A stretch of DNA of 64,000 bases from Mucilaginibacter sp. CSA2-8R (lineage in GTDB: Bacteria > Bacteroidota > Bacteroidia > Sphingobacteriales > Sphingobacteriaceae): contig NZ_CP152389.1 of NCBI RefSeq assembly GCF_038806765.1, forward strand, positions 3,348,001 through 3,412,000. The letters run 5' to 3'. Below, piece by piece: positions 18,578-27,496 of the stretch (positions within the stretch are counted from its first letter, which is position 1; each line of letters starts with the position of its first letter). The position numbers and the translations under genes are program-made. A model generated the notes under the pieces. That model was not told the DNA's origin, did no database searches, and saw only the letters and a program-made list of their open reading frames with translations.

Positions 18578-19159
18578 ATGACCGCGCAAGAATATTTATC
18601 GATTTGGACTTCAACAGGAGACCAAGTTTCTCCTAACAGCCGACAAAAGCTTACAATCTTTAAATTTCAGCCATTTACTATTGATTATTTGGAGGTCGGC
18701 CTGCCCAAAGATGCTGCGCCATACTTGTCTTTTGCTGGTGAATGTGATGATGTATATGCACGCGTAACGAAGTTAGAAGATTTGTATGCACTATGCCCCG
18801 AACGTGATAAATATATTGTGATAGGTTCGGACGAAAGCGGAAATCCAATTGCTATTAATATACAAAAGAATGATTTGATAGAGTGGTTGGATCATGAGGA
18901 TTGTTTTGCACCGGGCTACTGCAACCGGTCAGTGGAATGCTTACTTCAATTCCTCATTTTTTACCGGGATTTTATAAATGATATTATCGAATGCAATGGT
19001 CCCGAAGCATACATGGATGCCAATTTTACTGACAAACAGTATGATGTCATGAAAAATCGCATGTATATGGTTGACCCTGACGCTTTTAAAAAAGATCGCT
19101 TTTGGAAAGGAGTTTTGGAAGAGTTGTTGGTTAATAGGGACTACTATCAAAATCAGTAA
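18578..19159 (+). CDS. SUKH (SMI1/KNR4)-like protein, possible immunity protein
   Basis: 193 residues, no signal peptide or membrane helix. The order of motifs fits the SUKH superfamily: LPKDAAPYLSF near 48, YIVIGSDESGNPIAINI near 90 and a C-terminal helical part (SVECLLQFLIFYRDFI). By family knowledge many bacterial SUKH proteins are immunity proteins against polymorphic toxins, although others are housekeeping. No toxin gene is seen beside it; the next gene is a broken lipoprotein gene. Family assignment is by eye and moderate. Confidence 0.55.
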   Translation: MTAQEYLSIWTSTGDQVSPNSRQKLTIFKFQPFTIDYLEVGLPKDAAPYLSFAGECDDVYARVTKLEDLYALCPERDKYIVIGSDESGNPIAINIQKNDLIEWLDHEDCFAPGYCNRSVECLLQFLIFYRDFINDIIECNGPEAYMDANFTDKQYDVMKNRMYMVDPDAFKKDRFWKGVLEELLVNRDYYQNQ

Positions 19160-19236
19160 GCGGTCTTGTTCTTATTAGATTTGAATCTAAGTGCTCCTGC
19201 TTACTGACCTGCTTATCTTAACATTTTATTGATTGA

Positions 19237-19845
19237 ATGAAAATTACCATCGTCCTGCTTTCTGCCGCTTTAATCTTAGCTGGCTGTTTTGCAGACCCTT
19301 ACGTAAGAGACATTTCTACCGAGCGTCCTGAACCAAAAAATATTTTGGGTACCTACAAGTTTAAGGAACAGAGCATTACCACCGAAGCTAATGCTTTACC
19401 AGCAAAGGAACCCAAGGCTTCGTCTATTACACTGTTTGCCGACGGCCATTAAAAAGCAGTAAATCTACCTAATGTTTTTAAAAACAGCGACTCTAAAGAG
19501 CCTGATTACGTGTCGGCCGAAGGAAAATGGCAGATAGACACAGCACAAGTGTCTTGGGAGCATTCTACCACTTACTACGGAATAAAGTTAACGGGAATAA
19601 TCGAAAGTTTTGCCTCCTATAAACTAATGGGTAACGAACCACCTTACCAGTTAATGATCATGTATGACGACCCAAGCCTGGGTATGGTTATGATATTCAA
19701 TAAACAACAGAAGTTTACTTGCCTTACCCGGCTATCGCCATCAGATAAGCCAGTTCGTTTATCTGGCTGGCTGCCTCCAAAACATGCTGATAGGGTTTGC
19801 CGGCCAGGCGCACGTCCTGTACACGCGTTAAACCTTTTAACCTGA
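19237..19845 (+). pseudogene. Lipoprotein gene interrupted by an in-frame stop
   Basis: The reading frame starts with a good lipoprotein signal (MKITIVLLSAALILAGC, lipobox LAGC) and runs to TAA at 19450-19452 after LFADGH. The same frame then remains open and protein-like (KAVNLPNVF, then GKWQIDTAQVSWEHS and YYGIKLTGI) up to TGA at 19843. The phrase LFADGH-stop-KAVNLPNVF reads as if a Tyr codon (TAT or TAC) became TAA. The continuation overlaps the convergent cyclase gene from 19724, so the original stop may have been nearer 19720. Without the stop it would be a lipoprotein of about 160-200 residues. Function unknown. Confidence 0.65.
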
Positions 19846-20524
19846 CGCTGCGTTTTTCGTGCGCGCTTACCTCATCGGCTAGTAAAGCATACGTTTCCTC
19901 GGCCACAATAAAATTGTTGTTTAAATTTTTTGTTTCGCCCTGTAAACGTGAGGCAATGTTAACCGGCAACCCCATCACCGATAGTTGCTGGTGAGCATCT
20001 AACCCAAATTGCCCAATCATTACCTTACCGGTATTCAGGCCCACCCCAACTTCGAGCGGTTGCCCGTAATAAGGCACGCCATAAATCCGGTTAAACAGGT
20101 CCATGGTTTCAAAAAGTTTATGCCCGGCCTGGTAAGCCTGTGCAGCAGCTTCGCGAATACCGGTACCTAAACCAAAAACAGCGTAAAGACTATCGCCGGC
20201 CATGGTTATTGTTTTGCCGTTATAGCTTTTAATGATCTGGTTAAATACCGAAAACAAACGGCGAACACCCGTAATTACCTCCCTTACCGGCCGTGCCTCC
20301 ATCCACGAGGTAAAACCCCGGATGTCTAAAAACATAACGGCCAATTCGTGTTCCTGGTCATCTTCCGGCCATCCGGCTGCGCACGGATTAGGTTGTTGCA
20401 AAGCCTTTTGTGATACTTCTATCGCCTGACATTCTTCCGAAAAAAGTCCGTCTTTTAAAAATTGGGTATATAAAACTGTTGAGTTTTGATCTGAATTTGG
20501 AGTGTTGGTAGAGTTGGCTTGCAT
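19724..20524 (-). CDS. Class III adenylate/guanylate cyclase domain protein
   Basis: 266 residues, cytosolic. A short N-terminal segment (about 1-60) precedes one class III cyclase catalytic domain. Both metal-binding aspartates are present (D67 in FLDIRGFT and D111 in GDSLYAVFG), as is the VNIASRL motif that supplies transition-state residues, so the domain looks catalytic. Single-domain cyclases act as homodimers, making cAMP or cGMP. I cannot decide the nucleotide from the residues. No sensor domain is fused. The gene is monocistronic and its 3' end overlaps the extended frame of the broken lipoprotein gene. Confidence 0.85.
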   Translation of the reverse strand: MQANSTNTPNSDQNSTVLYTQFLKDGLFSEECQAIEVSQKALQQPNPCAAGWPEDDQEHELAVMFLDIRGFTSWMEARPVREVITGVRRLFSVFNQIIKSYNGKTITMAGDSLYAVFGLGTGIREAAAQAYQAGHKLFETMDLFNRIYGVPYYGQPLEVGVGLNTGKVMIGQFGLDAHQQLSVMGLPVNIASRLQGETKNLNNNFIVAEETYALLADEVSAHEKRSVRLKGLTRVQDVRLAGKPYQHVLEAASQINELAYLMAIAG

Positions 20525-20872
20525 TGTTGTTAAGTTTAGTTGTTACTAACTAAGACGCTAAGCTTCCAAAAACATTTTAAATAAAATCACAAAAAAACAG
20601 AGCTGATAATTTACTGACCAAAATGGTAAGCTTAAATGACAAAACCGGCACTCTAAAGCGTTAGTTACACACTGGTTGATCGTGATAAATTAATTCGACG
20701 TTATCTTCGCGTCACCAAAAATCTACCAAGATCAATTCGGGTGTGTATGTTGCACAGGCCAAACCTTTGCTGATTAATACCCTATAAAGACTTGAGAGTA
20801 AGAATGTTTACCATATTGCTTAACAGCTATTTATAAAAATAAAGCTAAATTTGATTCTTTAAATTAAGCAAA
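20525..20872. other. Divergent intergenic region with a possible -7 element
   Basis: The 348 bases between the cyclase gene and the propeller lipoprotein gene hold no credible open frame. TAAATTTG at 20846-20853 matches the -7 element TAnnTTTG on the plus strand, 19 bases before the ATG at 20873, but there is no TTTG at the expected 19-21 base spacing, so it is only a weak promoter candidate. Confidence 0.35.
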
Positions 20873-22210
20873 ATGCCTAAACCACTGCGTATTAACATCA
20901 TCATTATAGCGCTTATAACAATGGCCGGACTAATAGCCGGCTGTAAAAAAAACAACCCTCAAGATGAAATACCGACTACCACTAAGCCAGTATCAACGCC
21001 CCTGCCCGACCTGGCCATGTTTGTAAATACTTTTGATAGCAGTTCGGGTACAACTACCTATTTCCTTAATGCTGCTACCGGTAATGTACTTACCCAATAC
21101 ACTTACCCGGCGCAAACCAACACTACCTGGTGCCAACCGGTGGCAGGCAACGGCTACTTATATAATTCAAGCAATAACAAAATAGATGCTATTAACATGA
21201 ACACCGGTTCTGTAGTATGGACAGATGACGTGACTAACGTTAGCGCACCCATATTGCACGACGATACTTTCTACGGTGTATACACGAACGCTAATGACTC
21301 TTATGGCATTTATGCGCTGGATGCCACCAAGCCATCCAAAACTTTTTTATGGAAGTATGAGGTAAACAAAGCGGTTCAGACCCAGTATCCGGGTAATATC
21401 AACGTTGAAATTAAATATTACAACGGCTTAATCTATATCGCTGCTGCATACAAAAACATTGCTGCTGTAGATGCTAAAACGGGCGTACTTAAATGGCAGA
21501 TGAATACGGTTAATTACGTAAGCAATTCGTTAATTGCTTTAAACAATGGCTTCATCATCAATGAGGATAAAGTGATTGATGCCGCCACAGGCCAACAAAT
21601 ATGGATGGCAAAGCCTGCAGCCCTTCCGCCTACCTTTACCGGTAATCAGGAACTAGCCAAAATAGAGTATGTTACCAAAGACTTGTATTTTGTAGCCACT
21701 ACACACTATCCATCATCGCCGGGTAACAGAAAGTGCTTTTTGAGTGCGATTGACAAAACCACGGGTAACGAAAAATGGCATACTAATTATGGAGGTGGCT
21801 ATAGTAACTATGACACCATAAATGCCGTTACTCAGGTTTGGAATAACCAGTTGCTCATTAAAAAACTGGTATATACCGGCGCAGGCAAGTATGGCGCTAA
21901 CGTAGATGAACGTTACCTGCTGATGGACATAGCAACAGGCCGGATTATTGTAACCCTTAGTGATACAGGAGCCGGAACAACCAGCGGTGCATACATCATC
22001 AACAACGATATCTTTTTTTGCAAAAGATGGGAATCCACGTTGCACGGGGTCTTTGGCCCGGTATCTCCACCGGCTAACTATGTTTTTACTAACGATTTAT
22101 TAACCGGCAAACAAAAGTGGAACAACAACAAGTTACTGGAGAATTACCAAGGCACTGCCTACAGTTGTGTTGTAACTGGCGGCAAAGCCTATTCGCCGCT
22201 TATTCATTAA
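20873..22210 (+). CDS. PQQ-like beta-propeller lipoprotein
   Basis: 445 residues. A lipoprotein signal ends at LIAGCKKN (Cys near 24). The body contains repeated propeller-blade motifs of the PQQ/quinoprotein type: NMNTGSVVWTDDV, DAKTGVLKWQMNT, DAATGQQIWMA, DKTTGNEKWHTN and TGKQKWNNN. By family knowledge such proteins form seven- or eight-bladed propellers; BamB is one example, but this one lacks BamB context. No dehydrogenase cysteine pair or calcium-binding set is apparent. It stands alone. Probably an outer-membrane-facing scaffold or binding protein of unknown partner. Confidence 0.78.
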   Translation: MPKPLRINIIIIALITMAGLIAGCKKNNPQDEIPTTTKPVSTPLPDLAMFVNTFDSSSGTTTYFLNAATGNVLTQYTYPAQTNTTWCQPVAGNGYLYNSSNNKIDAINMNTGSVVWTDDVTNVSAPILHDDTFYGVYTNANDSYGIYALDATKPSKTFLWKYEVNKAVQTQYPGNINVEIKYYNGLIYIAAAYKNIAAVDAKTGVLKWQMNTVNYVSNSLIALNNGFIINEDKVIDAATGQQIWMAKPAALPPTFTGNQELAKIEYVTKDLYFVATTHYPSSPGNRKCFLSAIDKTTGNEKWHTNYGGGYSNYDTINAVTQVWNNQLLIKKLVYTGAGKYGANVDERYLLMDIATGRIIVTLSDTGAGTTSGAYIINNDIFFCKRWESTLHGVFGPVSPPANYVFTNDLLTGKQKWNNNKLLENYQGTAYSCVVTGGKAYSPLIH

Positions 22211-22396
22211 CTGTTAGTTGCTAAATTGAAATCTTGATTGTGTAGCTACCTGTGGCAAGTGGTTGGACTTGTTAAAGTTCATAAATGCATTTTTAGCTCA
22301 TCTTTGACGTATATCTTTTTGCTAAAGTTAAATGGACTGAACTACGCTGGTAATATTTTAGGCCGCATTTAAACGCTTGATCATTAACCTGATATA

Positions 22397-25300
22397 CTAC
22401 TTTTTGATTATTTTGAAAACATTAACTGCTTTGCCCTGCAAAAGATGCATAGAGTAGATACCAGGTATCACTGACGATAAGTCAAGCTGCACAATGCCTG
22501 AACTATTGCTGAATTTATTACTCCATACTTTGTTGCCGTTTATTGTTGAATAAATATTTACTTCTGACATTGGCACAACGGCTTCTCCAAGATTTACGTA
22601 CAAAACGTTCTCAACCGGATTGGGATATGGAATGCGGTTACCCGGATCATTAATAAAGCGCTCAACCACACCCTGACAGGGCTGATTAGTACTGACCAGC
22701 AGCCTGTTAGTACCTTTAGCCAAAGGCAAACTAATTGTGTTACTGCTGGTATTAAACACACTACCGTTTAGTGTAAGCGTATAGTCTGTTCCGCCCTGTA
22801 AATTAACGTTAAGCATGTTATTTTCTTTGTTTACTACCGCGTAAACTGCCAAATCTTTAGGCTCAGTTATCTTTAATTCAAAACATTGTTTATAATCCGG
22901 CTCTCCCTGCACCGTAATACAAAGATTATAAGTGCCTGCAACTAACGACGGAACCGTTACCTGTTGCACAAACGAAAAAGTCTTATCGATTCCGTTACCG
23001 GTTAATGTGCCTGTGTAAACTAACGACTGTGCTGCAGTGACACTGATTGTTCCGTTTGCCTGGCCTTTACAGCTAACATCCGTTGCCGACACCCTGAAGT
23101 TATCGGCCGGTAAAACATACTTTACTTTAACCTCAATGGGTTCGGTTTCAGTGCTATAGTCATCAACGCGCAATCTGGCTTGGTAAGAACCACTCTCTGT
23201 GACTGTAAATGTAGCGTTGTCTGTATTTTTTACAGTAACGCCGTTGCGCAGCCATTCATACACATAACCTTGCCCTTCGGTAGCCTGAAGCTTAACCCTG
23301 CTGCCTTTAGCAAAGGTAAGCGGCCCATCTGCAGTTAATACAGGTTTCGGAATAAACCTGAAACCATCAATCTTTGCTGCACCGGCTGGAGTAATGACAG
23401 AAGCCGCCCCGTTTGCAGCCACTCCCACTGTCGCAGTGATATTGGTAGAAGAATTTACTGTAAATGAGTTTGCCCGGGTATCAGCAAAAATTACGTTCTT
23501 CACTTCATAAAAATTGCTGCCGGTTATAGTTACCTGAGAGTTTTCGCCCACTGTGGCCGGTTTAATTGAAGTAATTTGAGGCGGAGGGATAAACATAAAA
23601 TTAGCAATACTTGCTTTACCTGCAGGGCTGCTCACCTCTATCGGTCCGCTTGCACCATTCCCAACAATCGCAATTATTGTATTATCGGTAAGAATCTGAA
23701 AACTGGCAGCAGCCTGGTTACCAAAACTTACGGCTGTTACGGCACTCAAGTTTGTGCCGGTAAGTGTTACCGCAGTTGCTGGCGCACCACTCGCCGGAGC
23801 AACCGAATTGATAGCTGGGAGTGTCAGAAAGGTGAAGCCCTTGCTACCTGCCCAACCAGATCGCGACGTCACCTCTATAGGTCCGCTTTTACCGGTTCCC
23901 ACATTGGCGGTAATTATTTCGGCCGATACAACCTTAAAAGAAGCTGCGGGGACACCGCCAAAGGTAACATCGCTTACACCAGTAAAATTAAAACCCTTAA
24001 TAGTTACCGGTGCACCGGCTGCAGCACTTAGTGGACTAAATGATTCGATAATCGGGGATTCGATAAATATGAAGCCATCATAGCTTGCTGTACCTTTAGG
24101 CGTTTTAACAGATATTACACCACTTGCTCCTCTTCCTACAACTGCTGTAATTAATTCAGTTGAATTGATGGTAAATGATTGAGCAGACACGCCGCCAAAG
24201 CTTACCTCAATAAAATCCTTAAAATTCGTGCCTTTAATTAATATGGTGCTACCTGTATTTCCTTTAAGCTCGCTTACCGATGTGATGGTTGGTTTGTCGG
24301 ATATGTAAGTGAAGCCAGCCAGCGTAGCTGAGCCGCCAGGGTTGTTAACCACAATATCGCCCGAAGCGCCATTGGCAACAACAGCGCTTAAGGTAGTTGC
24401 AGATATCAGTTTGAAAGATGCTGCCGGGATGCCGCCAAAACTCACCGATGTTACAGCGCCTAAGTTAGTACCTGTTAAAGTAACGGCAGTCCCTGTTTTA
24501 GCGCTCATTATACTGGCGGAAGCCAGTACGGGCGGGTTGTAAAAAGTAAATGATTGCTGAGCTGTAGCTGTACCACCCAACGTAGTTAACGCAAAATAAC
24601 CTGAACGAGCATTTTCGTCTAAAACAGCGGTAAGGGTAGTTGCAGATTCTGCTTTAAAATTAAGAACAGAACTACCGCCTAACGTTAGGCGCGTTGCGCT
24701 GGTTAGGTTTGTGCCGGTAACTGTAATCTTTGTACCTGCCCCACCTTCCAGCGGAGAAATGCCACTAATAGTTGGTGATGAAACAAACTGAAACCCCGGC
24801 AATGTGGCAGTACCGGCAGGCGATACAACTTTAATATCGCCGGAGGCACCTCTGCCCACTATTGCGGTAATACTAGTTGCCGATTGTACATTAAAAAAAG
24901 TTGCCGCCACCCCGCCAAATGATACGGCTGTAGCACCGGTTAAATTTAAGCCAGTGATGGTTACCGATCCGCCCACACCGGCAGACATGGGCTGGCCGCC
25001 CGTTACAGATGCCGACAGTTTAACTGATTTGGCAAAAACGCCGCCACACTCATAAGCAACAATCACTTGATCATCAATAACACACATCCCCGAATTTGAT
25101 ATCTCGCCGGCAGATATTTTGTAATTACCTCCTACGTCTTCCCAGTCACTACCATTGGCATTAAGCCTGGCCACCGATAGTTTACCCTCGTTTGCCGAAG
25201 TATAAGTTACGTATGGTGTACTGCCATAAAAAGCAAGTTCCGCTTCGCTTCTGCCTCCATAACCAAGCACGCGTTTTCCAAGCTGAGACCAGCCGGTTTT

Positions 25301-27148
25301 TGCATCATTAAATTTATAAAGACCTAACTTATAAGAATCTTCTAAAAGCAAGTACAAAGATGACTGGTAAAACTTAAGTGCAGAAATTCTGAAAGACTGC
25401 CCGTAGGTAAAAGGCACTTCCACCATTTTTTCCCAAACGGCTGCGCCGGTTTTGAGGCGCATAATTACTACCTTATAATTAAGTGAATTGTAATAAGCCG
25501 CGTATACCGCGCCCTGGTCGGCAGCCAGGGTTACTTCTTTTGCTGTTGTGGGTATAAAATTGGCATCGCCGGCTACCTCCCAGGCACTACCATCTTCTTT
25601 AAGGCGCATCACCGTGCCTTTGTCATAATTGTTGTATGCCTGGTAGGCAACGTATGGTACATTACCATTTAAGGTTAATGATAACTTGCTATTATCAGAT
25701 ACAGCTTCGGTAAATGTCGGGTTGCCTACCACTTCCCAGTCGGTACCGGCAGCGTTTAATCTTTTTACGGTAGCCCGTTCAGAATCTCTATAATAAACGT
25801 AGGGTTGTGTTCCATTCATCGCGATGTCCATTTCATTAACCCAAGACTTGGAGACTGACGACGAACCTACTTTTTCCCAGGCAGCCTTTACTTTGTCATA
25901 GCGGGTAACGTATAAGTGCTGGTTATCACTAAAATCTGTATAGGCAAGATACGGAGACGTGTCATCGCTAACCATCTTCATGGTCCATGCGCTGCCTGGT
26001 AAAAATGAGGTAGTGCTGGCTTTTTCCCATCTGCTGCCATCATCGCTCAGTTTCGACGCCACTGCCCTGCTCAAATAACCGTAATCACGATAGACCAAAA
26101 AAGGTTTGGTACCTATAAAGTCGAGCGAGATGCCAGTAGCCTGCCCACTACTGAAAGCCTGATTGCCTACCCAGGACCATTTCGTACCCTCGGCGTTTAA
26201 CTTTACCACCGACAGCCTGTAATCCTGACTTTGATCAGTGTAGGCCACGTACAGCGTCCCGTTGTTTGATTTCATTACCACGTTGCTTGCCATGCCTAAT
26301 GAAACACCAGACTGCCCCAATGGCTCAAAAGATTTATTTGCCTGATTGTATTTAATGACTGATATTTTATCGGATAGTAAGGCGTCTGAAAAGGCTATGC
26401 ATGGTACAGACCCCCAAAAGGCCAAACACGTATTTGTACTCGATCCCGAATTTATTGATGTGGATGCTAATGTTTCCCATTTGGTCTCTGCATCGTTTAA
26501 ACATTGCAGCCTTATTGTAGAATAAAGGCTGTAATTTTGATAAGCAACGTAAGGCTTATTGTTGTAAAAAGCCAAAGAAGGGAAAGCCGCTTTATTTTCA
26601 CTAAAATTGGCATTACCCACTGTTTCCCATTTGGTTTCGTCTGCACTTAAGCGCACAACCGATACCTTATCGCCAGCAAGTACATTTGTATAAATTAAAT
26701 AGGGTGTATGGTTGTTTATAACCATCGACATATAAACCACCTGCGCCTTGGCCGCTGCAGTGTCACCCACCGTTTCCCATTTTGCAGCACCTGATTTTAA
26801 CCTTTTTACATAAATACCCCCTAAACCATAGTAAGCAATGTACATATCGCCCTGATCTATCTTCATATTGAAAAGTGTAGGCACGTCAAACTTAGAGATA
26901 TTAAAAGACGCACCGTACTGCACCCATCCCTTCCCTGTTTCAGAGGGCTTCTGTATGCTAAGCTTTTCATCACTGTACATAGCCACATACGGAACATCGT
27001 CTTTTAGCGTCATGGTAGAACTTAAAACCTTTCCAAAATCGAGCTGCTCGGATTCGTCAGGTCCTAATGGCTGCCAGGATTGTGCATAACTAAAAGCAAT
27101 GGAAAAGGTAAGCAAGCAAAAAATTGCAGCAAAAAGAGGTGTTCTCAA
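22397..27148 (-). CDS. Giant secreted IPT/TIG-repeat protein with type IX secretion sorting domain
   Basis: 1583 residues. A signal peptide (ending SYAQS) is read from a TTG at 27148, since no in-frame ATG lies upstream. Residues about 30-700 consist of a dozen or so ~50-residue repeats of the kind PYVAYxDxxxxxKxxVxRLNxxxxxWExVG, likely propeller blades. Seven IPT/TIG Ig-like repeats of ~80 residues follow (about 713-1268), each with ITGTNL or a variant, VSFGG and SGDIxVxSPAGTA. Then come Ig/PKD-like segments and a C-terminal domain from about 1503 (PYPNPVENVLYVN to FKIIKK) of the type A T9SS sorting signal. The protein should be exported by T9SS and attached or released at the surface, where it may act in adhesion. 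Confidence 0.88.
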   Translation of the reverse strand: MRTPLFAAIFCLLTFSIAFSYAQSWQPLGPDESEQLDFGKVLSSTMTLKDDVPYVAMYSDEKLSIQKPSETGKGWVQYGASFNISKFDVPTLFNMKIDQGDMYIAYYGLGGIYVKRLKSGAAKWETVGDTAAAKAQVVYMSMVINNHTPYLIYTNVLAGDKVSVVRLSADETKWETVGNANFSENKAAFPSLAFYNNKPYVAYQNYSLYSTIRLQCLNDAETKWETLASTSINSGSSTNTCLAFWGSVPCIAFSDALLSDKISVIKYNQANKSFEPLGQSGVSLGMASNVVMKSNNGTLYVAYTDQSQDYRLSVVKLNAEGTKWSWVGNQAFSSGQATGISLDFIGTKPFLVYRDYGYLSRAVASKLSDDGSRWEKASTTSFLPGSAWTMKMVSDDTSPYLAYTDFSDNQHLYVTRYDKVKAAWEKVGSSSVSKSWVNEMDIAMNGTQPYVYYRDSERATVKRLNAAGTDWEVVGNPTFTEAVSDNSKLSLTLNGNVPYVAYQAYNNYDKGTVMRLKEDGSAWEVAGDANFIPTTAKEVTLAADQGAVYAAYYNSLNYKVVIMRLKTGAAVWEKMVEVPFTYGQSFRISALKFYQSSLYLLLEDSYKLGLYKFNDAKTGWSQLGKRVLGYGGRSEAELAFYGSTPYVTYTSANEGKLSVARLNANGSDWEDVGGNYKISAGEISNSGMCVIDDQVIVAYECGGVFAKSVKLSASVTGGQPMSAGVGGSVTITGLNLTGATAVSFGGVAATFFNVQSATSITAIVGRGASGDIKVVSPAGTATLPGFQFVSSPTISGISPLEGGAGTKITVTGTNLTSATRLTLGGSSVLNFKAESATTLTAVLDENARSGYFALTTLGGTATAQQSFTFYNPPVLASASIMSAKTGTAVTLTGTNLGAVTSVSFGGIPAASFKLISATTLSAVVANGASGDIVVNNPGGSATLAGFTYISDKPTITSVSELKGNTGSTILIKGTNFKDFIEVSFGGVSAQSFTINSTELITAVVGRGASGVISVKTPKGTASYDGFIFIESPIIESFSPLSAAAGAPVTIKGFNFTGVSDVTFGGVPAASFKVVSAEIITANVGTGKSGPIEVTSRSGWAGSKGFTFLTLPAINSVAPASGAPATAVTLTGTNLSAVTAVSFGNQAAASFQILTDNTIIAIVGNGASGPIEVSSPAGKASIANFMFIPPPQITSIKPATVGENSQVTITGSNFYEVKNVIFADTRANSFTVNSSTNITATVGVAANGAASVITPAGAAKIDGFRFIPKPVLTADGPLTFAKGSRVKLQATEGQGYVYEWLRNGVTVKNTDNATFTVTESGSYQARLRVDDYSTETEPIEVKVKYVLPADNFRVSATDVSCKGQANGTISVTAAQSLVYTGTLTGNGIDKTFSFVQQVTVPSLVAGTYNLCITVQGEPDYKQCFELKITEPKDLAVYAVVNKENNMLNVNLQGGTDYTLTLNGSVFNTSSNTISLPLAKGTNRLLVSTNQPCQGVVERFINDPGNRIPYPNPVENVLYVNLGEAVVPMSEVNIYSTINGNKVWSNKFSNSSGIVQLDLSSVIPGIYSMHLLQGKAVNVFKIIKK

Positions 27149-27496
27149 ACCTGCGAAATTATAATAAGATTAGAATGATATTAGCTTTGTAAATATATAT
27201 ACTTTTATTGACTAGCTGTAAATCACCATGATGCCATACAACGGCCATGGCGAGTAAGCCATTTTAGCAAACTAAAGCGTTGTACGTAAACTTGCTCAAC
27301 AAGTTTACTGACGGCCTTTATCAAATAGGCATGATTTGAATTTTTAAATATGATTTTGAAAGAAGAAGAGCAATGCTATGTGTTTTCACAAATTTGACAG
27401 AATTTAATTTAAAAATTGACATTGGGGACTCCAAAAAAATTTAAATCATTGAAAAACTGATCAGCGTTAATTTTTGAAAATCAAACCAGCGACAAG
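27149..27496. other. Intergenic region between two minus-strand surface-protein genes
   Basis: These 348 AT-rich bases contain no credible coding frame, RNA or strong hairpin with a T-tract. They must carry the promoter of the 27148 gene, but I find no TTTG/TAnnTTTG pair at the right spacing. Confidence 0.4.

Noticed and set aside
22700..25000. Regular DNA-level repetition that might suggest a CRISPR array
   Set aside because: The period is about 240 bases, the repeats are imperfect and all encode IPT/TIG domains in one frame; there are no short constant repeats with unique spacers.
23576..25055. Several plus-strand open frames opposite the IPT/TIG repeats
   Set aside because: They are complements of the repetitive minus-strand gene, and their similar texts (Pro/Thr/Leu-rich) simply mirror the repeats.
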